Positions 1 through 10,480 of a stretch of 64,000 nt of DNA are shown piece after piece. The position numbers and the translations under genes were made by a program. Below the pieces are notes generated by a model that saw only the letters and a list, made by a program, of their open reading frames with translations, did no database searches and was not told the origin of the DNA. The DNA is from Corynebacterium sp. (lineage in GTDB: Bacteria; Actinomycetota; Actinomycetes; Mycobacteriales; Mycobacteriaceae). The stretch is taken from contig NZ_JAUNLS010000010.1 of the NCBI RefSeq assembly GCF_030532325.1, positions 24,450 to 88,449 on the forward strand. The letters run 5' to 3'. Position 1 is the stretch's first letter; each line of letters begins with the position of its first letter.

Positions 1-3000
1 TGGCCGCCAAGGGTGTACAGGTCATCCCCGTTGGTTTCGGTACTCAGTTCGACCCGAACTCCAAGGGCACCTCGGTTCCAGGCAACTACGAGCAAAATCC
101 TAAGGACGCCAACCCCCTCAAGGGTGATTCTTATGGCTTCAAGATTTTCCAGCCCGATGGCTCGGCGCCCTACTATTTGACCGGCCCGAACCTCCTAAAG
201 GAGCTGACCTCGGCGTCGATCTCACCCAATAATTACTACGGCGTCTGGGTTCCGAATAATCCGGAGATTCTCACCACGAACACGGGCCGTAAGGGCCAGA
301 AACTGAGCATCACGGACTTTCTCAGCCCCTGCCTTTCTGCCAGCCTCAACGTAGTGGATAAGGACCAGAAGCTGCTTGAGCGCGTGACCGGGCGCGACGT
401 TGAAATCGTCCCCGATCCCGCCAAGTCCTACAAGGCCACGGTCACCACGAATGCCGCGGACGGCTTTGCCCGTGAATCTGTTCCCAGCCTGCAACCTACC
501 TCGCAGGCCACGATGACCTACACTCTCAACGAACCGCTGGAGATGCACGCGGATGTCCAGTGCTTCGCGCAGTACCCGGGGTGGGGTGCGTGGCTTGAAG
601 TGGGAGATGAGAAGGTCACCCAAGAAGGCAACAAGCTCACCGTGAGCTTCACACGTGAATTGGACTGGGCCTATCATTGCTCCTTCATGCTCAGAGAAAC
701 CACCCAACTATCAGTGACCAAGCTCGTGCAGGCCAACGAGGCCGTCAACAACGAGGTCGGCGCGGAGGCCTACGGGCAATTCCACTTTGCCTACCGCTGC
801 GAGGACACCTCGGCGCCCTACTCGCAAGATGAGCCCTTCACACTGGAGGGCACCATCTCCCCGGCCTTTGCTGAAGGATCCCAGCTGGCTGGTGACTACG
901 AGGGCGACGTCGCCCTACCCCACACCATCGACAAGCGCATCCCCGTCGGGGCCAGCTGCACCGTCACCGAGGTAGAGCCGCGTACTCGGTCCGGGTACTT
1001 CTCCAGCGCCACCAACTGGGAGCTCAACGGCAAGCAGGTCCCGGGAGAGATCAGCAGTACTGTCCCTGACGGCGGGTACCAGTGGTTCGTCGACAAGCAG
1101 CTACAGCCCTACTCGCCGCAGAACGCCGATAAAAACCCGCAGACCACCTTCGAGGCCCAGCCCGCCCAGCGCGGCGGCAACATCGCCCTGAAGGCCACCA
1201 ACGTTTATGACTCGCCCCAGGTGACCCAAAAGGTCAACGTCACCGTGGACAACGCCGAGGTCTTCCGCGGCGGCAGCACTGATCTCGCCCCGAAGTCCGT
1301 GTGGGTGAACTACCGCTGCCGCTACATCCCCAACGCGGCAAACCGGCCAGAGGCCTCAGAGAACCCCGACCAGTTCCCCGTCTTCATCCCCAGCGGCGGC
1401 GAGAACCCCATCGAGGTCCCGCTGGCAGAATCCAACGGCACGCTCAGCGGTAGCGTCACCCTGGGTTCCTTCCCGGTGGGTACGCAGTGCCTCTACGAGG
1501 TCACCGGCAAGCCGAGTGCAGACGGCTCCTCTGCGGAGCCCATCGCCAAGGGCTTCACGCTGGCCAAGCCGCAGTGGTCCTCCCAGGCCTGCATGAAAAA
1601 CAACGACCCCAACCTTGGCGATACCTCCCTGGGCTACACCGAGACCCCGCGCGAGTGCCCGGCCAACTATTCCTACGCCTACCCGGAGCTCAACCAGAAC
1701 GGTGAAGACCTCACCATGGCTGCGGATCTCACCTTCCGCCGCAACCTGCGCCAGGTGGACGTGTACAAGGAGCTCGCGGGCCAAGCAGGCGCCGAATTCG
1801 ACGGCAGGGACTTCCCGGTCACCGTGACCTGCACCCAGGCAGGCGATAACACCTGGCAGCTCTTCGGTCCGAAGGACTTTGTCATCAACTCCGCCAAGCC
1901 GCTCGAGGTGGCGGATGTGCCCGTCGAATCCGAGTGCCACATTGAGGAGAAAATGCCCGAGGGCTTCGACTCCGAAAGCTATGAGTTCACCCTGCCGGAT
2001 CCCGTCACTGTCGCCGTCCCGGCACCTGAGGCCGTCGCGGCCTCCGCTGCGGCTCCCGTTGAGGCCACGGTGAAGAACACCATCGAGGACAACTACGGTC
2101 AGCTCACGTTGAACTACGAGGTCAACACCGACAACGTTGACGTGAGCAACCCCAACGACCTCACCGCCGTGGACGGCACCGTCACTGCCATGTGCACACT
2201 GCCCGACGGTGAAAACCTCACCCTGAACAAGACCATGAGCCACGGTGACTTCTGGGAGGTCCTGCCAGAGGAGGGCTATAGCCAGCGCTACGACGCCACC
2301 CAGGGCCTGCCGGTGGGCACCAAGTGCGCCATCGGCGTGACCACCACCGAGGACCTTGAGGCCCTCAACGTCGAGCAGAAGCCCGGCACCACGCTGCAGT
2401 ACGCGGAATACACCGTGCGCGAAGGTGCCAATGACTTAAGCGTGCAGCTCGTGCTCGATGAGCCGGCCAAGGTCTTGGAAGTTGCGTTCTCCCGCGCCCC
2501 ACTGCAGGCTCCCGACGCCGCCACCTACATGCCGCGCGAGTACACGGTGGACTACATGTGCATTCCTAACGACGGGTCCGCCCCCAACGTGGGCCAGGAA
2601 ACCGTCTACGCCTCGGCTGCCGACGGCCCTCAATCCATCTTCGTAGACAACGTCCGCGGCGGCGAGAACTGCACGGTCACTGTGGAAGAAGGCAGCGCCG
2701 ACAAGCCCTACACGGACGTCTTCTCCCGCGAGGTTCTCTTCACCGCTGGGCCTCCCAGCAATAAGGAGGAGACCATCACCGCAGGCGGCCCGGCGAGCTT
2801 CGATCTGACTATTGGGCCGGGCAACCAGAGTGAGCTGATCCAAGCCCAATTCACCTACCGGCCTATTCTGGCGGAGCTCAACGTGTCCAAGGCGCTCAAC
2901 GTCACCCAGGATGGCCAACCGCTGAGCCCGGATGATCCCGTCTACCGAGCCGTGTTCAAGGACCCCACGTTTAGGTCCTCGGTGGTGTGCACCCGCAACG

Positions 3001-5540
3001 AGAAGATGCTGCTGCAGACCGCCGTGCAGTTCGGCCCCGCCGCACCGGCCATCCTCAAGGTTCCCGCCGGCAGTGAGTGCACGCTCACCGAGACTCCCCG
3101 CACGACTGTCTCCACCGGCGCGCCGGAGGTGAGCGTGGACGTTGAGGGCACCACGACCCAGGGCAACGAAGCCACCCTGCAGGTAGGCACCGGCACGGGC
3201 GCCACCGCGCCGGCTGTCACGGTGACCAACTCCTATGACGTCAAGACTGGTTCGCTGCATGTGAAGAAGAAGGTCGATGGCACCGGTGTGGCCACTGTCT
3301 CCGGGGACAAGCAATTCCCGGTGGCCTGGACTTGCACTCTCAACGGAGTGGAAGTCTCCCGCGGCGAGTTCAGCATGGGCCGCTTTACCTCGGCCGTCGA
3401 CAGGGCCATCGAAGAGATCCCGCTGGGCGCAGCCTGCCGCCTGAGCGAGGACCCCGCCAAGGTCAAAGACCCCGAGTCCATCGATCCGAACAACCAGGGC
3501 GATGCCTATTACTCCAAGTGGAGCACTCGCTGGGCCGTTGACGAGAGCGAGACCGGCTTCGAAACAGAGAAGCGCTGCACGGATGTCGACGAATGCGCTG
3601 TGCTCCCGGATACCCCGAATAGCGCTGAGTACTCCATTCTCTCCCCTGGCTTCAACTACACCGCCATTTTGTGGAACACCTACGATTACCTCACTGTTCC
3701 GGTGGGCGTGAGCAAGTTCCTGGATGAAGCCCAAGGCCAGAAGCTGGCGCAGAACACTGATCTTGCTCCGGCCTCGGGCACGCTGCGTTGCACCCACCCC
3801 TCCTTTGCGGGACTGGCCCCAGACCACCCGTTCATCGCCGATCCCACGCGCACCGCCACGGTGAAGTTCCCGCAGGGCGGCGGTCAGGGCGCGCTGACCT
3901 ACGCTTCGCAGTCCGCCACTGGCGGCTCCTCTCAGGTCACCAGCGAAACCATGTCCGTGCCCGCCAACTTCGTGTGTACCTTCGTGGAGGACGAGCCACA
4001 AACGCAGTTCTCCGTGGCCGGTGCGAACGGCACCCGCATCGCCGTGGGCAGCACGGTGGACACCAGCTTCGCCACGGAAACAGTGAACAACGGCGCGGCC
4101 CCGCAGCCAGGTACCACCCCCTCCCCCATCGAGGGCAAGCGCGGGGCGACGTTCACCGTGGACAGCGAGCTAGTGCGGGATAACACCGCCCTCGCCGGTG
4201 ACGCTGCGGGCGACCGCCAGACCCTGATGGTCACCAACGCTTACACGCTGGATACCGCGAGCATTACCGCGGAGTTCCACACGCAGCGCGTCGGCGCCGG
4301 CGACGTCTCCGAGTGGCTACCAAATACCCTCAAGCCCACAGTGCGGTGTACCGATCCACTGTTGGGTATCCGCGAGGAAAAGACCCTAGAGCTAGACGAG
4401 GGCGCCGCCGCCACCACGGTGGGTGACTACACCGTCGGCACCTCCTGCGAGGTCACCTCCCATGCCGAGGACTTGATTGGAGATCAGAGCTTCATCAACG
4501 TCGGCGGCCTGGCGGTACACACGCGCGGCAACGAATACGAGGCCCTTATCTCCCGCGTGCCGGTCACCACTGATCTCCACGTCCAGCCGCTGCGGCCTGG
4601 CTCTGACCGTGTCATTCTCGCGCCCACCTACACTGTGCTGCAGGTGGCACCCGCGGTGTCCAAGACCTTCACTGGGTATAAGGCCTCAGAGGTGGTCACC
4701 GACGCCGACAGCTTCGACTTCAACTACGAGTGCACCTTTGACAACCTCGTCGACGGCCAGCCCGAGCCCTTCGCTCCGCGTGGAACGTTTAGTATGAGCC
4801 AGCTAGCGGGCAACTGGGCCGCGCCCAGCACTATGCCCCAGGGCTCCGAGTGCGTCATCACGGAGCAGGCCCCGCCGAAGGACGTGCAGGACCGGCTCGA
4901 CGCAGAGAACCTGCGCATGACGCCCTACTACACCACCTTGAGCGATGGCGGCGAGGAGTTCATCCACGCCCTCGGCGCCGACGGCGTCACCCTCAACGAG
5001 GACATGCCGCTAGCCGCCATCACCAACGGCATCTACCGCAACGATGCCGAGGTCCAGGTGCAGAAGGTCCAGGCGGATCTCACCACCGCCCTGGGTGGCG
5101 CGGAATTCTCCATCTACCACGCCGCTGAGGACGGCTCCGTGGGTGAGAAGGTCTCTGACATGACCACCGTGGCCGGCACCGCCGGCGAAGTGAGCAACAC
5201 GTTTACCACCCGCCTGGAGCCGGGCACCTACTTCCTCGTGGAGACCAAGGCCGGCGAGGGCGCGTCCCTCCTGCCGGGCGCGTGGAAGTTCACGGTGGCT
5301 GCGGCCAACGATCCCTCCTTCGCGGACCTGCAGATTTCCATCAAGGGCCTGACGGAGAACTCCGGTCTTATCACCCTGGTGGATGCAGAGCCCGAGGCCA
5401 ACAAGCCGGCCATCATCCAGGTGGCCAACGTGGCACAGGGCAAGCTTCCGCTCACAGGCAGCAGGGCCTTGGTGCTCTGGCTTGGTGCTGGCCTCGCGCT
5501 GGCAGCAGCGGCACTGTGGCTGAGGAAGCGCAAGAACTAG
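1..5540 (+). CDS. Giant LPxTG wall-anchored adhesin with DUF5979-type repeats (5' partial)
   Basis: The frame is open from base 3, so the gene starts upstream of the window; 1845 residues are visible. The TTG at 177 is only an internal codon. The first residues (AAKGVQVIPVGFG) look like the last strand of a von Willebrand A domain. About ten immunoglobulin-like units of 130-190 residues follow, each with a V-x-K/V-x-F opening strand, a Y/V-x-C-T strand and a second Cys, as in DUF5979. A SpaA/prealbumin-like domain (QVQKVQADLTTALGGAEFSIY) precedes the end. The C-terminus has LPLTG (bases 5445-5459), a hydrophobic helix and an RKRKN tail, a standard sortase signal. The protein should be covalently attached to the wall. 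VWA plus repeats suggests a tip adhesin or matrix binder, but no other pilin or sortase gene is in view. Family is clear, ligand unknown. Confidence 0.9.
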   Translation, partial: AAKGVQVIPVGFGTQFDPNSKGTSVPGNYEQNPKDANPLKGDSYGFKIFQPDGSAPYYLTGPNLLKELTSASISPNNYYGVWVPNNPEILTTNTGRKGQKLSITDFLSPCLSASLNVVDKDQKLLERVTGRDVEIVPDPAKSYKATVTTNAADGFARESVPSLQPTSQATMTYTLNEPLEMHADVQCFAQYPGWGAWLEVGDEKVTQEGNKLTVSFTRELDWAYHCSFMLRETTQLSVTKLVQANEAVNNEVGAEAYGQFHFAYRCEDTSAPYSQDEPFTLEGTISPAFAEGSQLAGDYEGDVALPHTIDKRIPVGASCTVTEVEPRTRSGYFSSATNWELNGKQVPGEISSTVPDGGYQWFVDKQLQPYSPQNADKNPQTTFEAQPAQRGGNIALKATNVYDSPQVTQKVNVTVDNAEVFRGGSTDLAPKSVWVNYRCRYIPNAANRPEASENPDQFPVFIPSGGENPIEVPLAESNGTLSGSVTLGSFPVGTQCLYEVTGKPSADGSSAEPIAKGFTLAKPQWSSQACMKNNDPNLGDTSLGYTETPRECPANYSYAYPELNQNGEDLTMAADLTFRRNLRQVDVYKELAGQAGAEFDGRDFPVTVTCTQAGDNTWQLFGPKDFVINSAKPLEVADVPVESECHIEEKMPEGFDSESYEFTLPDPVTVAVPAPEAVAASAAAPVEATVKNTIEDNYGQLTLNYEVNTDNVDVSNPNDLTAVDGTVTAMCTLPDGENLTLNKTMSHGDFWEVLPEEGYSQRYDATQGLPVGTKCAIGVTTTEDLEALNVEQKPGTTLQYAEYTVREGANDLSVQLVLDEPAKVLEVAFSRAPLQAPDAATYMPREYTVDYMCIPNDGSAPNVGQETVYASAADGPQSIFVDNVRGGENCTVTVEEGSADKPYTDVFSREVLFTAGPPSNKEETITAGGPASFDLTIGPGNQSELIQAQFTYRPILAELNVSKALNVTQDGQPLSPDDPVYRAVFKDPTFRSSVVCTRNEKMLLQTAVQFGPAAPAILKVPAGSECTLTETPRTTVSTGAPEVSVDVEGTTTQGNEATLQVGTGTGATAPAVTVTNSYDVKTGSLHVKKKVDGTGVATVSGDKQFPVAWTCTLNGVEVSRGEFSMGRFTSAVDRAIEEIPLGAACRLSEDPAKVKDPESIDPNNQGDAYYSKWSTRWAVDESETGFETEKRCTDVDECAVLPDTPNSAEYSILSPGFNYTAILWNTYDYLTVPVGVSKFLDEAQGQKLAQNTDLAPASGTLRCTHPSFAGLAPDHPFIADPTRTATVKFPQGGGQGALTYASQSATGGSSQVTSETMSVPANFVCTFVEDEPQTQFSVAGANGTRIAVGSTVDTSFATETVNNGAAPQPGTTPSPIEGKRGATFTVDSELVRDNTALAGDAAGDRQTLMVTNAYTLDTASITAEFHTQRVGAGDVSEWLPNTLKPTVRCTDPLLGIREEKTLELDEGAAATTVGDYTVGTSCEVTSHAEDLIGDQSFINVGGLAVHTRGNEYEALISRVPVTTDLHVQPLRPGSDRVILAPTYTVLQVAPAVSKTFTGYKASEVVTDADSFDFNYECTFDNLVDGQPEPFAPRGTFSMSQLAGNWAAPSTMPQGSECVITEQAPPKDVQDRLDAENLRMTPYYTTLSDGGEEFIHALGADGVTLNEDMPLAAITNGIYRNDAEVQVQKVQADLTTALGGAEFSIYHAAEDGSVGEKVSDMTTVAGTAGEVSNTFTTRLEPGTYFLVETKAGEGASLLPGAWKFTVAAANDPSFADLQISIKGLTENSGLITLVDAEPEANKPAIIQVANVAQGKLPLTGSRALVLWLGAGLALAAAALWLRKRKN

Positions 5541-5602
5541 CAGCGGGCCACAGCGCCGCGCGGGAAACCGCATAGCGCCTCCGACTTGGAGAGAATAGAG
5601 CT

Positions 5603-6010
5603 ATGCGTTTCTACCCCGCGCGTGCCCTTGCCGTGCACGCAGTTCTGTTTATCCTCGTGCTCCTGGCCTTCGTGTGGCCGGTGATCTTTGGCCAGTCGGC
5701 GCTGCTTCCAGTCCCCTTCTCCGGCGTCCTGAGCATCCTCGTTGCGCTCGCCCTGCTTGGCGACGCCTCCTACAAAGCCTTCGCCCCCACCCAACGGCCC
5801 AGCCGTGGCCTGCGGCTGCTCAGCGCGATTGCGGCGGTGGCTCTCCTGGTGGGCTGGGCCGTGTGGCTCTACATCTACGGCAATTTTGACAGCGCCGGCA
5901 CCGTGGCCTACCGCGTCGGTACCTTCTGTCTTTCCGTGGGCGCGGTGCTCAATCTCTTCTGCGTGGCCATCTCTACGCTGGACCTGCTCAACCGCCCACC
6001 CCGCGCTTAA
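5603..6010 (+). CDS. Small four-helix membrane protein of unknown function
   Basis: 135 residues. Hydrophobic segments lie near residues 8-30, 38-54, 70-92 and 105-128, so a four-pass inner-membrane protein is likely. A GGAGAGAA sequence precedes the ATG. It starts 62 bp after the adhesin stop on the same strand and could be cotranscribed with it. I recognise no family motif. Its position after an LPxTG protein is suggestive of an envelope role but proves nothing. Confidence 0.6.
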   Translation: MRFYPARALAVHAVLFILVLLAFVWPVIFGQSALLPVPFSGVLSILVALALLGDASYKAFAPTQRPSRGLRLLSAIAAVALLVGWAVWLYIYGNFDSAGTVAYRVGTFCLSVGAVLNLFCVAISTLDLLNRPPRA

Positions 6011-6092
6011 CTCGCACACCCGACCCGCTCTGGCGGCAGCCCACCGCGCCAAACACACCAGGCCGAACACACCGCGCCTGACTTTCACGCCC

Positions 6093-6162
6093 GCGGTACG
6101 TTTTCGCGGCTAAGCCTCAACAAACCTCGCTTTTCGGGCGCTTCCCCGCAAAAACGTACCGC
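6093..6162. repeat. Long imperfect inverted repeat downstream of the small membrane protein
   Basis: GCGGTACGTTTTCGCGG at 6093-6109 pairs with 6146-6162 with one mismatch, leaving a 36-base loop. The arms are 17 bases. There is no strong T-run on either side, so it is not a classical terminator. It may stop transcription of the 5603 gene or be a copy of a dispersed palindromic element. Confidence 0.5.
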
Positions 6163-6223
6163 CGCTCCGCCGACCACGGTGCTGCTGACGCTGTCCGCCC
6201 TTCCGTCCGGCAAGCAAAACACA

Positions 6224-6259
6224 AGAAGACCTCACCCGAAGAATCGGATGAGGTCTTCT
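6224..6259 (-). terminator. Rho-independent terminator of the S10 operon
   Basis: A perfect 11-bp stem (AGAAGACCTCA, 6224-6234, with 6249-6259) is extended inside by CCGA/TCGG. On the minus strand it is followed by TTGTGTTTTG. It lies 47 bp after the rpsQ stop. Confidence 0.8.
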
Positions 6260-6305
6260 CTGCTGTGTAATGAGGGCAAGCCCTCACAGGCTTAGCCTGA
6301 CAGGC

Positions 6306-6587
6306 TTACTTAGCCTTCTCCACGATCTCGACGAGACGGAAGTGCTTGTCCTTGGACAGCGGGCGGGTCTCGGCGATGAGAACGCGGTCACCGATACCGG
6401 CGATCTCGTTCTCGTCGTGTGCCTTCACCTTGGAGTTGGAGCGCATGATCTTGCCGTACAGGGCGTGCTGCTTGCGGTCCTCAAGCTCCACGACGATGGT
6501 CTTGTTCATCTTGTCGGACACAACAACACCGATGCGGGTCTTGCGGGCGCCCTTTTCCTTCTTAACGTTCACGTTAGCCTCACTCAT
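6306..6587 (-). CDS. rpsQ: 30S ribosomal protein S17
   Basis: 93 residues, matching the S17 OB-fold family ([17 protein letters not shown] near residues 20-36, [18 protein letters not shown] at the end). It binds 16S rRNA early in 30S assembly. It is the last gene of the S10 cluster here and starts 2 bp after rpmC. A strong terminator follows, so rplN and later genes of the spc operon are not directly attached. Confidence 0.97.
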   Translation of the reverse strand: MSEANVNVKKEKGARKTRIGVVVSDKMNKTIVVELEDRKQHALYGKIMRSNSKVKAHDENEIAGIGDRVLIAETRPLSKDKHFRLVEIVEKAK

Positions 6588-6589
6588 GA

Positions 6590-6820
6590 TTAAGCCTCAG
6601 CTCCCGGAGCAACGGACAGGCCCAGCTCGCGCTCGCGCAGAACGGTGTAGATGCGGGCGATGTCGCGCTTAACCGTGCCGATGCGGCGGTTGTTGGTCAG
6701 CTGGCCAGTGGCCTTCTGGAAGCGAAGGTTGAAGAGCTCTTCCTTCGCGTCCTTCAGGCGGGACTCCAGCTCAGCGTTGTCAAGCTCACGAAACTCGTGT
6801 GCGGGGGTACCGGTTGCCAT
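6590..6820 (-). CDS. rpmC: 50S ribosomal protein L29
   Basis: 76 residues with the two-helix L29 pattern ([26 protein letters not shown], then [21 protein letters not shown]). L29 lies at the exit of the peptide tunnel, where it helps dock SRP and trigger factor. I take the ATG at 6820 rather than a start 13 codons upstream, because it overlaps the rplP stop as TAATG, the coupling seen elsewhere in this operon, and matches the family N-terminus. Confidence 0.95.
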   Translation of the reverse strand: MATGTPAHEFRELDNAELESRLKDAKEELFNLRFQKATGQLTNNRRIGTVKRDIARIYTVLRERELGLSVAPGAEA

Positions 6821-7236
6821 TAGAACTGGTCCTCCTTCTTGATGATGCGGACCTTGCAAGGAAGCTTCTGACCTGCACGGCGCAGAGCCTCAATTGCGGT
6901 GGCCTCGTTCGGGTAGGACATCTCGAAGAGGATGCGGCCCGGCTTCACGTTGGCCACCCACTTCTCAACCGGGCCCTTACCGGAACCCATACGCACGCCG
7001 AGCGGCTTCTGGGTCAGCGGACGGTCCGGGAAGATGTTGATCCACACCTTGCCACCACGCTTGACGTGGCGGTTGATGGCAATACGTGCGGCCTCAATCT
7101 GACGGTTGGTGATGTAGGCCGGCTCCAGAGCCTGGATGGCGTAATCACCGAAGTTGATGCGGTTACCGCCCTTGGACACACCCGAACGCGTCGGGCGGTG
7201 CTGGCGACGGTACTTAACGCGCTTAGGAATCAGCAT
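6820..7236 (-). CDS. rplP: 50S ribosomal protein L16
   Basis: 138 residues, the usual length. The N-terminus [14 protein letters not shown] and the segment [24 protein letters not shown] are diagnostic. L16 organises the A-site tRNA region of the large subunit. It is translationally coupled to rpmC by a one-base overlap and lies 3 bp after rpsC. Confidence 0.98.
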   Translation of the reverse strand: MLIPKRVKYRRQHRPTRSGVSKGGNRINFGDYAIQALEPAYITNRQIEAARIAINRHVKRGGKVWINIFPDRPLTQKPLGVRMGSGKGPVEKWVANVKPGRILFEMSYPNEATAIEALRRAGQKLPCKVRIIKKEDQF

Positions 7237-7239
7237 GGA

Positions 7240-7986
7240 TTAGCCCTCCTGCTTCTGCTGTGCGCGCTGACGACGCTGGCCACCACGGCGCGGACGACCA
7301 CCACGGTCGCCACGGCCACGGCCCTGCGCCGGAGCGTTCAGTTCGGACTCGCGGACGCCACCGACAACGTCACCCTTGTAGATCCACACCTTGATGCCGA
7401 TGCGGCCGAAGGTGGTGTGGGCCTCTGCGGTGCCGTAGTCGATCTCAGCACGAAGGGTGTGCAGCGGCACGCGACCCTCGTGGTAGCGCTCGGTGCGGGA
7501 CATCTCAGCGCCGCCGAGACGGCCGGACAGGAGGATCTTAATACCCTTGACCTGCGGCTGACGCATAGCGGACTGGATGGCCTTGCGCATCGCGCGGCGG
7601 AAAGCAACACGGTTAACGAGCTGCTCAGCGACCGACTGTGCAACCAGGGTTGCGTTGGCGTCGATCTGCTTGACCTCGAGAATGTTGAGGGCGACCATCT
7701 TGCCGGTGAGCTTCTCCAGCTCGCGGCGGATGCGGTCAGCCTCAGCACCGCGGCGGCCAATCACGATGCCCGGGCGGGCGGTGTGAATGTCCACGCGGAC
7801 GCGGTCGCGGGTGCGCTCGATGACGACGTCGGCAATGCCGGCGCGCTCGAGGCCGTTCTCCAGGTACTGACGAATCTTGATGTCTTCGGCTACGTAGTTC
7901 GCGTAGTCCTTATCGGCGAACCAGTGGGTCTTCCAGTCGGAAGTGATGCCCAAACGTAGGCCGTGAGGATGGATCTTCTGGCCCAT
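7240..7986 (-). CDS. rpsC: 30S ribosomal protein S3
   Basis: 248 residues. It has the N-terminal [14 protein letters not shown] signature, a KH domain around residues 40-110 ([23 protein letters not shown]) and the S3 C-terminal domain, ending in an Arg/Gly/Gln-rich tail common in actinobacteria. S3 lines the mRNA entry tunnel. The start overlaps the rplV stop by one base. Confidence 0.98.
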   Translation of the reverse strand: MGQKIHPHGLRLGITSDWKTHWFADKDYANYVAEDIKIRQYLENGLERAGIADVVIERTRDRVRVDIHTARPGIVIGRRGAEADRIRRELEKLTGKMVALNILEVKQIDANATLVAQSVAEQLVNRVAFRRAMRKAIQSAMRQPQVKGIKILLSGRLGGAEMSRTERYHEGRVPLHTLRAEIDYGTAEAHTTFGRIGIKVWIYKGDVVGGVRESELNAPAQGRGRGDRGGRPRRGGQRRQRAQQKQEG

Positions 7987-8348
7987 TACTTGGCCCCTTC
8001 CTTCTGGCTCTCGACAACCACGGTGATGTGGCTGGTGCGCTTACGAATCATGAATGCTCGGCCCTGTGCGCGCGGCTGGAAGCGGCGCATGGTCGGACCC
8101 TCGTTGGCGTATGCCTCGGAGATGACCAGGGTGCGCGGGTCGAGACCGAAGTTGTTCTCGGCGTTGGCGGCTGCGGAAGCAACGACCTTAGCGACCGGCT
8201 TAGCAGCGCCCTGCGGAGCGTACTTCAGGATTGCAAGAGCTTCAGCAACGGACTTGCCGCGAACCAGGTCGATGACGCGACGTGCCTTCATCGGGGTAAC
8301 GCGGACGTAGCGGGCCGTTGCGGATGCGGAGGTGATGGTGTCACTCAT
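7986..8348 (-). CDS. rplV: 50S ribosomal protein L22
   Basis: 120 residues. It contains [17 protein letters not shown] near the N-terminus and the beta-hairpin region [24 protein letters not shown] that reaches into the peptide exit tunnel. No insertion or deletion is evident in the hairpin loop, where macrolide-resistance changes occur. It sits 3 bp after rpsS. Confidence 0.98.
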   Translation of the reverse strand: MSDTITSASATARYVRVTPMKARRVIDLVRGKSVAEALAILKYAPQGAAKPVAKVVASAAANAENNFGLDPRTLVISEAYANEGPTMRRFQPRAQGRAFMIRKRTSHITVVVESQKEGAK

Positions 8349-8351
8349 CGC

Positions 8352-8630
8352 TTATCGACGTCCCTTCTTATCGTCCTTGACGTGACCCTTAAAGGTCTTG
8401 GTTGGTGCGAACTCACCGAGCTTGTGGCCAACCATGGAATCCTCCACGAACACCGGCACGTGCTTGCGGCCGTCGTGGACGGCGAAAGTGTGACCGATAA
8501 AGTCCGGGAGAATGGTCGAACGGCGAGACCAGGTCTTGATGACCTGCTTGGTGCCGGCCTCGTTCTGAGCATCTACCTTGTTGAGGAGGTGCTCATCGAC
8601 GAACGGGCCCTTCTTCAGGCTGCGTGGCAT
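8352..8630 (-). CDS. rpsS: 30S ribosomal protein S19
   Basis: 92 residues starting [16 protein letters not shown], with [28 protein letters not shown] and [12 protein letters not shown], the complete S19 signature. S19 is in the 30S head near the decoding side. It lies between rplB and rplV in the canonical S10 order. Confidence 0.98.
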   Translation of the reverse strand: MPRSLKKGPFVDEHLLNKVDAQNEAGTKQVIKTWSRRSTILPDFIGHTFAVHDGRKHVPVFVEDSMVGHKLGEFAPTKTFKGHVKDDKKGRR

Positions 8631-8643
8631 TGTTTACCTCCTC

Positions 8644-9480
8644 TTAGCGCTTCTTGTTCGGGCGACGACGGCGCACGATCATGTTGTTCGAGTAACGGTT
8701 CGGGTTGCGGGTGCGACCCTCCTTGTGGCCCCACGGGGACACCGGGTGACGGCCACCAGAGGTCTTACCCTCACCACCACCGTGCGGGTGGTCGACCGGG
8801 TTCATGACGACACCGCGGACAGTCGGGCGGACGCCCTTCCAGCGCATACGGCCGGCCTTGCCCCAGCGGATGTTCATCTGGTCGGCGTTGCCAACCTCAC
8901 CCACGGTGGCGCGGCAACGGATGTCGACGCGGCGGATTTCGGTGGAGGGCATACGCAGGACTGCGTACTTGCCTTCCTTACCCAGCAGCTGGATGGAGGC
9001 ACCAGCGGAGCGGGCCAGCTTAGCGCCAGCGCCCGGCTTGAGCTCCACAGCGTGGATGGTGGTACCGGTCGGGATGTTGCGCAGCGGCAGGTTGTTGCCC
9101 ACCTTGATATCTGCGTTAGCACCGGACTCGACGACCATGCCCTGCTTCAGGCCCTTGGGGGCGATGATGTAGCGCTTCTCGCCGTCTGCGTAGTGCAGCA
9201 GGGCGATGTTGGCGGTACGGTTCGGGTCGTACTCAATGTGAGCGACCTTTGCGGGGATGCCGTCCTTGTCGGTACGGCGGAAGTCGATGAGACGGTAACG
9301 GCGCTTGTGGCCACCGCCGATGTGGCGGGTGGTGATGCGGCCGTAGTTGTTACGACCACCGGTCTTGCTCAGCGGGCGCAGCAGGGACTTCTCCGGAGTA
9401 GATCGGGTGATCTCCTCAAACATAGAAACGGAGGATGCGCGGCGACCCGGAGTTGTCGGCTTGTACTTACGAATAGCCAT
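8644..9480 (-). CDS. rplB: 50S ribosomal protein L2
   Basis: 278 residues. The N-terminal [10 protein letters not shown], the OB-fold/SH3 core and the C-terminal [15 protein letters not shown] are present. The histidine of that last segment is the one linked to peptidyl-transferase function and subunit joining. Its position between rplW and rpsS is canonical. Confidence 0.98.
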   Translation of the reverse strand: MAIRKYKPTTPGRRASSVSMFEEITRSTPEKSLLRPLSKTGGRNNYGRITTRHIGGGHKRRYRLIDFRRTDKDGIPAKVAHIEYDPNRTANIALLHYADGEKRYIIAPKGLKQGMVVESGANADIKVGNNLPLRNIPTGTTIHAVELKPGAGAKLARSAGASIQLLGKEGKYAVLRMPSTEIRRVDIRCRATVGEVGNADQMNIRWGKAGRMRWKGVRPTVRGVVMNPVDHPHGGGEGKTSGGRHPVSPWGHKEGRTRNPNRYSNNMIVRRRRPNKKR

Positions 9481-9515
9481 AATTCTTCCTTATCCTTTCA
9501 ACTCTTCGGTGGCGA

Positions 9516-9818
9516 TTAAGCGCCGCCGCCAAAGACGTCGATGGAGTCGCTGCCTTCACGAAGCGTCACGTAGGCGCGCTTGGTGGACTTACGCTGACCG
9601 AAGCCGGTGCGGGTGCGCTTGCGCTTGCCTGCACGGTTCACGGTGTTCACGGAGTCGACCTTCACGCCGAAGATCTGCTCGACGGCATCTTTAATCTGGG
9701 TCTTGTTGGAGTCCGTGGAGACGTAGAACGTGTAGACGTTCTGCTCCATCAGGCCATAAGACTTCTCGGACACGACGGGAGCGATGATGACATCGCGCGG
9801 GTCTACGACCTTAGCCAT
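9516..9818 (-). CDS. rplW: 50S ribosomal protein L23
   Basis: 100 residues with the L23 N-terminus ([20 protein letters not shown]) and the [20 protein letters not shown] segment. L23 is the docking site for trigger factor and SRP at the tunnel exit. The start overlaps the rplD stop as TAATG. Confidence 0.97.
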   Translation of the reverse strand: MAKVVDPRDVIIAPVVSEKSYGLMEQNVYTFYVSTDSNKTQIKDAVEQIFGVKVDSVNTVNRAGKRKRTRTGFGQRKSTKRAYVTLREGSDSIDVFGGGA

Positions 9819-10480
9819 TACTTCTCCTCCTTAGCTTCCTCGTTCGCGCCCTGGGCACGAGCGACGAAGGTGTGCAGAGCCTCCACGGAGAACACGACGT
9901 CGTCCGAGTACAGGACGTCGTAGGTGTTCAGCTGGCCAGCGTCCAGGATCTGAACGTTGGGCAGGTTGTTGGCGCTGCGGCGAGCGTTAATGTCCTCGCG
10001 GCCGATAACCAGAAGCACGTTCTTGCGCTCGGTCAGGCGCTCGATGAAAGCCTTAGCCGCCTTGGTGGACGGGGTCTGGCCCGGGACGAGCTCTTCGATA
10101 ACGTGGATGCGCTCGTTGCGAGCGCGGTCAGACAGCGCACCGAAGAGAGCAGCCTTGATCATCTTCTTGGGGGTGCGCTGAGCGTAGTCGCGCGGAACCG
10201 GGCCGTGAGAAATGCCGCCGCCGGTGTAGTGCGGAGCGCGGATGGAGCCCTGGCGTGCGCGGCCAGTGCCCTTCTGACGGAACGGCTTGCGACCACCGCC
10301 GCGGACCTCGCCGCGGGTCTTGGCCTTGTGGGTGCCCTGACGTGCTGCAGCAAGCTGAGCGTTGACAACCTGGTGCATCAAAGCGATGGATGCCTCGGTG
10401 TCAAAAATCTCGGCCGGCAGCTCGACGGAACCATTGGTCTTGCCGTCAGCGGTCTGGACGTCTAGCTTGAGGTTGCTCAT
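9818..10480 (-). CDS. rplD: 50S ribosomal protein L4
   Basis: 220 residues. The long tunnel-facing loop (residues about 50-100, with [25 protein letters not shown]) is intact. In other bacteria L4 also represses the S10 operon; nothing seen here tests that. The start codon overlaps the end of rplC by four bases. Confidence 0.97.
   Translation of the reverse strand: MSNLKLDVQTADGKTNGSVELPAEIFDTEASIALMHQVVNAQLAAARQGTHKAKTRGEVRGGGRKPFRQKGTGRARQGSIRAPHYTGGGISHGPVPRDYAQRTPKKMIKAALFGALSDRARNERIHVIEELVPGQTPSTKAAKAFIERLTERKNVLLVIGREDINARRSANNLPNVQILDAGQLNTYDVLYSDDVVFSVEALHTFVARAQGANEEAKEEK

Noticed and set aside
177-5540. TTG at 177 as start of the adhesin
   Set aside because: The frame is open to the window edge and the upstream residues encode a normal VWA strand, so the gene begins outside the window.
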